This document shows, one piece after another, positions 62,511-64,000 of a stretch of DNA of 64,000 nt. Location: positions 114,275 through 178,274 of the forward strand of contig ONND01000002.1 of the NCBI GenBank assembly GCA_900319105.1, in the 5' to 3' direction. The notes under the pieces were generated by a model that saw only the letters and a program-made list of their open reading frames with translations, made no database searches and was not told the origin of the DNA. The number at the start of each line of letters is the position of its first letter. The stretch's first letter is position 1. Both the position numbers and the translations under genes were made by a program. Source of the stretch: an uncultured Bacteroidales bacterium. Its GTDB lineage: Bacteria; Bacteroidota; Bacteroidia; Bacteroidales; Paludibacteraceae.

Positions 62511-63871
62511 CTGCCTGTTGCTTTGCGACCGAGCCGCTCCCAGCGGATACCGTGTTTGTCTTTGTCGATACTCAGCCATATGAATACCGGCCGTCCGACG
62601 ATGTGGTCCTCCGGCACGAAACCCCAATAACGGCTGTCCGCGCTATTATGCCGATTGTCTCCCTGCATCCAGTAGTAGTCCATCGCAAACTCATACTCCT
62701 CACCGATGTGCATCGGCTTGAACTCATACGCCTCGGCAATTCGCTTATAAACCCAATAGTTCTCCTCCGTAATCATCAGCTTGTCGCCTTTTCGTGGAAT
62801 ATAAATCGGACCGTAGTTGTCACGCGTCCAGTCGTTGTGCCCCAAAGGATATACAGCACCGCCGCGATCTGCCGGCTCTACTTCGATACGCACTACATGC
62901 GGGTTCTTCTCCAACTCTGCCTTCATGGCTTCGGTCAACGGGAAATGCCAGATTGTCGGCTCTACCTGCACACGGTCTGCCACACTGATGCCGATTTTCT
63001 CCAGGTATTTTGCCCCGAAGAGATGTCCGTCTGTATGTACAAAATAATTGAGTTGCACACCCTCGCGGAAAGGCTCTTCTTGCCAATCATTTTTGTCTTT
63101 TGTCCATTGTCCATTGTCCTTCGTCCAAATCGTGTTGTCCACGATTTTCAACGAGTCTCCCGGCTCGCCCACGCAGCGTTTTACGTAGTTCTCTCGCCTG
63201 TCCACAGGACGCGTGACGATCTCACCGAAAACATCCTTTCTGCTTTGGATCATGTTCTCGCCGTAGTAATATTTGAGCGTGTAGTAATCAGGATTTTGCA
63301 TCTTCAGACAAACGGTGTCGCCTGCCGGGAAGTTGAATACAACAATGTCGCCCTTCTTCGGACTTGTCCAGCCCTTGAGACGCTTGTATTCCCAATGCGG
63401 CCAATCCAGATAACTCTTCCCGCCACCCAACCAATCCGGCATCGTGTGTTGTACCAACGGCATACTCAACGGTGTCTGCGGCACACGGGCGCCGTAAGCC
63501 ATCTTGCTGACATACAGAAAATCACCGACACGCAGGGATTTTTCCAAAGACGACGAAGGAATCTGGTAGTTCTGGAAGATATACACATTGATGAAATACA
63601 CTGCCACTAATGCAAAAACAATCGCATCGATCCATGAGCAGAGGGTGTAGAGGGCAGGTTGGGTGTCTTTGTATTTCCGCCACCAACTATAGTTGATGTA
63701 CCGCGTAGTGAACATATCTACGATCAGCGGCAGCAACGCCAGCCAACCCAAACTCTTCCAGTCGCCCCATGCGACCCAAATAACGAACGCGATATACAAC
63801 GCGCTCCAGACACACGCGCGGATCCATCCGCTACGCGGCACTTCGTTGATTCTATCTTGCAAACTTTTCAT
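62507..63871 (-). CDS. lepB: Signal peptidase I
   Basis: 454 aa from the ATG at 63871. Two N-terminal membrane segments (~20-60), a third near 80-100, then IPSSSLEKSLRVGDFL with Ser108 as nucleophile and NYVKRCVGEPGDS with Lys231. The distance is long, with large insertions typical of Bacteroidota LepB. It removes signal peptides at the periplasmic face. Residues ~245-258 (TIWTKDNGQWTKDKND) are encoded by a 7-bp tandem array. Confidence 0.93.
   Translation of the reverse strand: MKSLQDRINEVPRSGWIRACVWSALYIAFVIWVAWGDWKSLGWLALLPLIVDMFTTRYINYSWWRKYKDTQPALYTLCSWIDAIVFALVAVYFINVYIFQNYQIPSSSLEKSLRVGDFLYVSKMAYGARVPQTPLSMPLVQHTMPDWLGGGKSYLDWPHWEYKRLKGWTSPKKGDIVVFNFPAGDTVCLKMQNPDYYTLKYYYGENMIQSRKDVFGEIVTRPVDRRENYVKRCVGEPGDSLKIVDNTIWTKDNGQWTKDKNDWQEEPFREGVQLNYFVHTDGHLFGAKYLEKIGISVADRVQVEPTIWHFPLTEAMKAELEKNPHVVRIEVEPADRGGAVYPLGHNDWTRDNYGPIYIPRKGDKLMITEENYWVYKRIAEAYEFKPMHIGEEYEFAMDYYWMQGDNRHNSADSRYWGFVPEDHIVGRPVFIWLSIDKDKHGIRWERLGRKATGR
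63092..63126 (-). repeat. 7-bp tandem array inside lepB
   Basis: Five units in register: tttgtct, tttgtcc, attgtcc, attgtcc, ttcgtcc. They encode a Lys/Asp/Trp-rich loop between the catalytic lysine box and the C-terminal part. Confidence 0.85.
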
Positions 63872-63893
63872 TCTCACTCGTGCTTTTGTACTT

Positions 63894-63926
63894 ATTGTTA
63901 CCTGGTTTTTACCTGATTATTACCTG
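63894..63926. repeat. 11-bp tandem array between lepB and dapB
   Basis: Units attgttacctg, gtttttacctg, attattacctg in exact register. The third contains the dapB stop codon. Confidence 0.8.
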
Positions 63927-64000
63927 ATCCCAATTTTTTCAGCTGCTAATACTGCTCCTAATGCAAAGCCCCTTCTTCCCTTGGCGATGTGGGTAATAAT
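63920..64000 (-). CDS. dapB: 4-hydroxy-tetrahydrodipicolinate reductase, C-terminal end
   Basis: The minus strand reads IITHIAKGRRGFALGAVLAA then EKIGIR and TAA at 63920-63922. The RxGFALGAVLAAE ending is that of DapB, the NAD(P)H-dependent reductase of lysine/Dap synthesis. The gene continues beyond the window edge. dapB directly upstream of lepB is the usual order in Bacteroidales. Confidence 0.8.
   Translation of the reverse strand: MITHIAKGRRGFALGAVLAAEKIGIR

Noticed and set aside
1-64000. CRISPR arrays, insertion sequences, tRNA or rRNA genes
   Set aside because: No spaced identical repeats with unique spacers, no transposase reading frames, and no tRNA T-loop motifs in cloverleaf context were seen; the short tandem arrays have no spacers.

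Overview
The window comes from a member of the Bacteroidota, most likely an uncultured gut-type Bacteroidales. The evidence is the promoter grammar (TTTG or TTGC, a 19-20 bp gap, then TAnnTTTG, seen at least nine times), a Bacteroidota-style trigger factor, the gene pairs S41 protease/dCMP deaminase and GT9/DUF4254, Wzi, a Kdo-kinase-like gene, GT90, a PqqD/S26 pair, pectin genes (GH28/DUF4861), and a short C-terminal tail shared by secreted proteins. I see no tRNA, rRNA, insertion sequence or CRISPR array. Genus and species cannot be named from this sequence.

Layout. 1-1.7 kb: end of a PepD dipeptidase and a secreted endonuclease/phosphatase, facing 1.7-6.2 kb (Mpl, dCMP deaminase, S41 protease, trigger factor). 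6.3-13.9 kb: an MFP-RND-TolC efflux operon with typA starting on the base after the tolC stop. 14-17.1 kb: an accessory, partly AT-rich island with an ATP-grasp/HAD protein behind a leader of interleaved inverted repeats, a nuclease-like gene, and a predicted RNA running antisense into that gene's 3' end. 17.1-22.4 kb: grpE-dnaJ and two outer-membrane barrel genes. 22.4-33.4 kb: cell-envelope glycan cluster (sulfatase-fold transferase, two GT4, O-antigen ligase-like, Kdo-kinase-like, GT90, GT9, DUF4254, Wzi, kelch lipoprotein). 33.4-38.3 kb: lptB, exonuclease III, M6 metalloprotease, mlaF-mlaE. 38.4-49 kb: secreted-protein region with a 615-aa repeat protein, PqqD and a SipW-type peptidase between copies of a 187-bp structured direct repeat, a 1861-aa secreted protein and a 44-aa peptide gene. 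49-51.7 kb: DUF4861 and a frameshifted GH28 gene. 51.7-64 kb: housekeeping and envelope genes (truA, two flippases, two FKBPs, riboflavin synthase, rsmI, POT transporter, ilvE, WbqC, lepB, end of dapB).

The strongest pattern not explained by genes is a set of short, degenerate tandem arrays. Many operon junctions carry their own array (7-9 bp units, occasionally 15-23 bp) directly upstream of a start codon, and the array often runs into the neighbouring stop or start codons. The same kind of array encodes two signal-peptide cores and interior stretches of lepB and the DUF4861 gene. A second class has an 11-bp, helix-length unit with a TNACC core and occurs at four intergenic places. Two junction elements (upstream of lptB and of exonuclease III) share one architecture, including a hairpin whose arms differ by compensatory changes. 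Other candidates are the interleaved-repeat leader at 16.2 kb, the convergent RNA/nuclease pair at 16.5-17.1 kb, and the 187-bp structured repeats around pqqD.
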